DNA of 64,000 bases from Pseudomonas helmanticensis. Its GTDB lineage: Bacteria > Pseudomonadota > Gammaproteobacteria > Pseudomonadales > Pseudomonadaceae. Made by a program: the position numbers and the translations under genes. The notes under the pieces are model-generated. The model worked only from the letters and a program-made list of their open reading frames with translations, did not search any database and was not told the origin of the DNA. Of this stretch, positions 62,526-64,000 are shown piece by piece; position 1 is the stretch's first letter, and every line of letters starts with the position of its first letter. The stretch lies in NCBI RefSeq assembly GCF_900182985.1, contig NZ_FXUY01000001.1:372001-436000 (forward strand). Reading direction: 5' to 3'.

Positions 62526-64000
62526 TGCGCTGCCTCCTGCAGACCGTCGACGGATACGCCGGCGAATGCCGGTGGAATGCCGGCGATGCCCGCAGGCAAT
62601 GCCACCAGACCTGCGCCCAGTTCTTCATTGATGCGCAGCGGCAGACGCAGGGTCTGGCCGGCCACGTTGAGGCTCAGCAGGGCACCGTCGTTGACGCCCA
62701 GACGATCCGCTTCGGATTTCGCCAGTGCCACGTAAGCCGCCGGAATACGCTCTTGAACCGGTGCGGCTTTCGAAGAGTTTTCTTCGCTGCCGAACAGGTG
62801 GAAGAACGGCACGGCTTGCCAGGTACCCGGCGCCGGGTTGAACGCACGCGGTGCTGCAGCGAACCAGTTCAGCGAATCGCCAGTGCTTTCGATCAGGCGG
62901 GTGCCCGGGTCGCCAGCACGGATGTGACCACCGACTTCGTCCTGGAACTTGTTCCACGCTTGTGGCGAGTTCCAGCCCGGCGACCAGGCGAATGGCACCT
63001 GCTGACGCGGTTCAACCGAACCCGAGTAACCTTCCATGGAGAAGGCGAACGCGGTGTCTTTGTCTTGCGGGGTGCGTGGTTCGTGAACGCTGATGTCGGC
63101 GCGCATCGCGGTGCGACCGGAATAACGCAGCGGCTCACGCGCCAGTTTCAGACCCTTGATGCGGAACGCCGCCGACGGTGCAGCGTCGACGATACGCGCC
63201 AGTTGCTCGGTGCTCGAAGCAACGGCAGCGGTGACGTGGTCGAGTTGCGTCCAGTCGATCGGCTGGTTCAGCAGGGTCGCGCGCAGGGCGTGCAGCCAGC
63301 GCCAGCCTTCGTGAACCAGAATGCTCGCGTCGAGGTATTGCGGATCGAAAACCTGGAAGAAGCGCTGGGCGCGACCTTCCTGGCTGACCAGCGTACCGTC
63401 GCCTTCAGCGAAGCTCGCCGCTGGCAGAACCAAGTGCGCGCGGTCGCTGGTAGCGGTCTTCTGATGGTCAGCAACGATCACTACTTGCGCAGCGTTCAGT
63501 GCAGCATCGACTTTTTCTTTGGCGGTGCGGGTGTACAGATCGTTTTCCAGCACAACGATCGCGTCAGCCTTACCGTCGATGACGGCTTGCAGCGCCGCGT
63601 CGACCGATTCGCCACCGAGCATGGCCAGACCGAGGCTGTTGGCTTCCGGCACGATCAGGCTGATCGAACCGTTCTTCTCGCGCAGCTTCAGTGCCTTGGC
63701 GATGTTCGCGGCGGCTTCGATCAGGGCTTTGGAGCCCAGCGAAGTACCGGCGATGATCAGCGGACGTTTGGCGGCGAGCAGGGCGTCGGCGATGCGCTGA
63801 GCCAGTTCCAGTGCTTCGGCGTCCAGACCTTCAACGGCCGGCGCGCTGGCGTCCAGTGCGTGAGCAACGGCGAAACCGATGCGCGCCAGGTCGTCCGGAG
63901 CGGCGTGAACGCATTCTTCAGCGATGTCGTCGAGCTTGGTTTCCGCCAGGCTGGCGATGAACAGCGGGTTCAGCGCGTGCTGACCGATGTTCTTCACCGC
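62522..64000 (-). CDS. nuoG: NuoG, NADH-quinone oxidoreductase subunit G (C-terminal part)
   Basis: The last about 492 codons of nuoG; the N-terminal iron-sulfur domains lie outside the window. The part seen is the molybdopterin-oxidoreductase-like domain ([62 protein letters not shown]). The domain holds no molybdenum in complex I; it is a structural relic. It reads into nuoH by ATGA overlap. Confidence 0.95.
   Translation of the reverse strand, partial: AVKNIGQHALNPLFIASLAETKLDDIAEECVHAAPDDLARIGFAVAHALDASAPAVEGLDAEALELAQRIADALLAAKRPLIIAGTSLGSKALIEAAANIAKALKLREKNGSISLIVPEANSLGLAMLGGESVDAALQAVIDGKADAIVVLENDLYTRTAKEKVDAALNAAQVVIVADHQKTATSDRAHLVLPAASFAEGDGTLVSQEGRAQRFFQVFDPQYLDASILVHEGWRWLHALRATLLNQPIDWTQLDHVTAAVASSTEQLARIVDAAPSAAFRIKGLKLAREPLRYSGRTAMRADISVHEPRTPQDKDTAFAFSMEGYSGSVEPRQQVPFAWSPGWNSPQAWNKFQDEVGGHIRAGDPGTRLIESTGDSLNWFAAAPRAFNPAPGTWQAVPFFHLFGSEENSSKAAPVQERIPAAYVALAKSEADRLGVNDGALLSLNVAGQTLRLPLRINEELGAGLVALPAGIAGIPPAFAGVSVDGLQEAAQ

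Overview
The window is a 64-kb stretch of GC-rich, densely packed chromosome with the content and style of a Pseudomonas of the P. fluorescens group. It has complete nuo genes with the fused-style Pseudomonas order (partial nuoG, then H, I, J, K, L, M, N), a periplasmic-type Mqo, DhcAB/AtoB, an orphan VgrG island and a RAYT transposase. More than a dozen inverted pairs of two REP families (cores GTAGGAGCTGCCGCAGG and GTAGGAGTGAGCCTGCTC) are typical of this group. No tRNA, rRNA, CRISPR array, insertion sequence or prophage was seen.

Layout. 1-7375: one tightly overlapping + strand operon, from the end of a GspE/PilB ATPase through PilM/N/O/P-like proteins, a secretin and three pseudopilin-like proteins, coupled directly to csgE-csgF-csgG (curli export). 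7376-8070: a gene-free, repeat-rich gap. 8071-12358: a secreted esterase, two proteins of unknown role, a chalcone-isomerase-like protein and MntH. 12585-16364: atoB-dhcB-dhcA and a divergent LysR regulator (carnitine/ketone-body catabolism). 16453-18582: a sirtuin and a methyltransferase. 18583-24523: an MNIO (DUF692)-DUF2063 pair, a two-component system, a small exported Cys peptide and DipZ. These share a newly noticed binding-site architecture (GTATC-N13-GATAC, three copies) and look like one regulon. 24532-28215: GNAT, DUF4242, methyltransferase, phosphatidylcholine synthase and a Gly-rich DUF533 protein. 28230-28943: a RAYT gene bracketed by REP pairs.

29067-34032: a haem-oxygenase-like diiron enzyme, a methyltransferase and LigD in one operon. 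34033-37971: small periplasmic proteins, SodC and a chemoreceptor. 38510-40156: mqo. 40277-44973: a mosaic with an AT-rich small gene, a 27-codon membrane peptide and a vgrG-DUF4123-lipoprotein operon that lacks an obvious effector. 45116-51004: a TPR/HTH protein, a beta-propeller protein, a frameshifted CAP-domain gene, a hydrolase, a Tat-exported aldo/keto reductase and a LysR regulator. 51160-54931: a periplasmic molybdenum aldehyde oxidoreductase (PaoABC type). 55243-64000: the 3' half of the nuo operon (respiratory complex I), ending in a clear terminator.

The most interesting parts are the pseudopilin-secretin/curli hybrid operon, the MNIO/two-component/DipZ regulon with its conserved site spacing, a second palindrome (CTGTCA-N4-TGACAG) shared by the MNIO promoter and the AT-rich orphan gene, and REP elements that supply stop codons to neighbouring genes. 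All functional names are from reading the translated sequences and memory of the families; no search was run.
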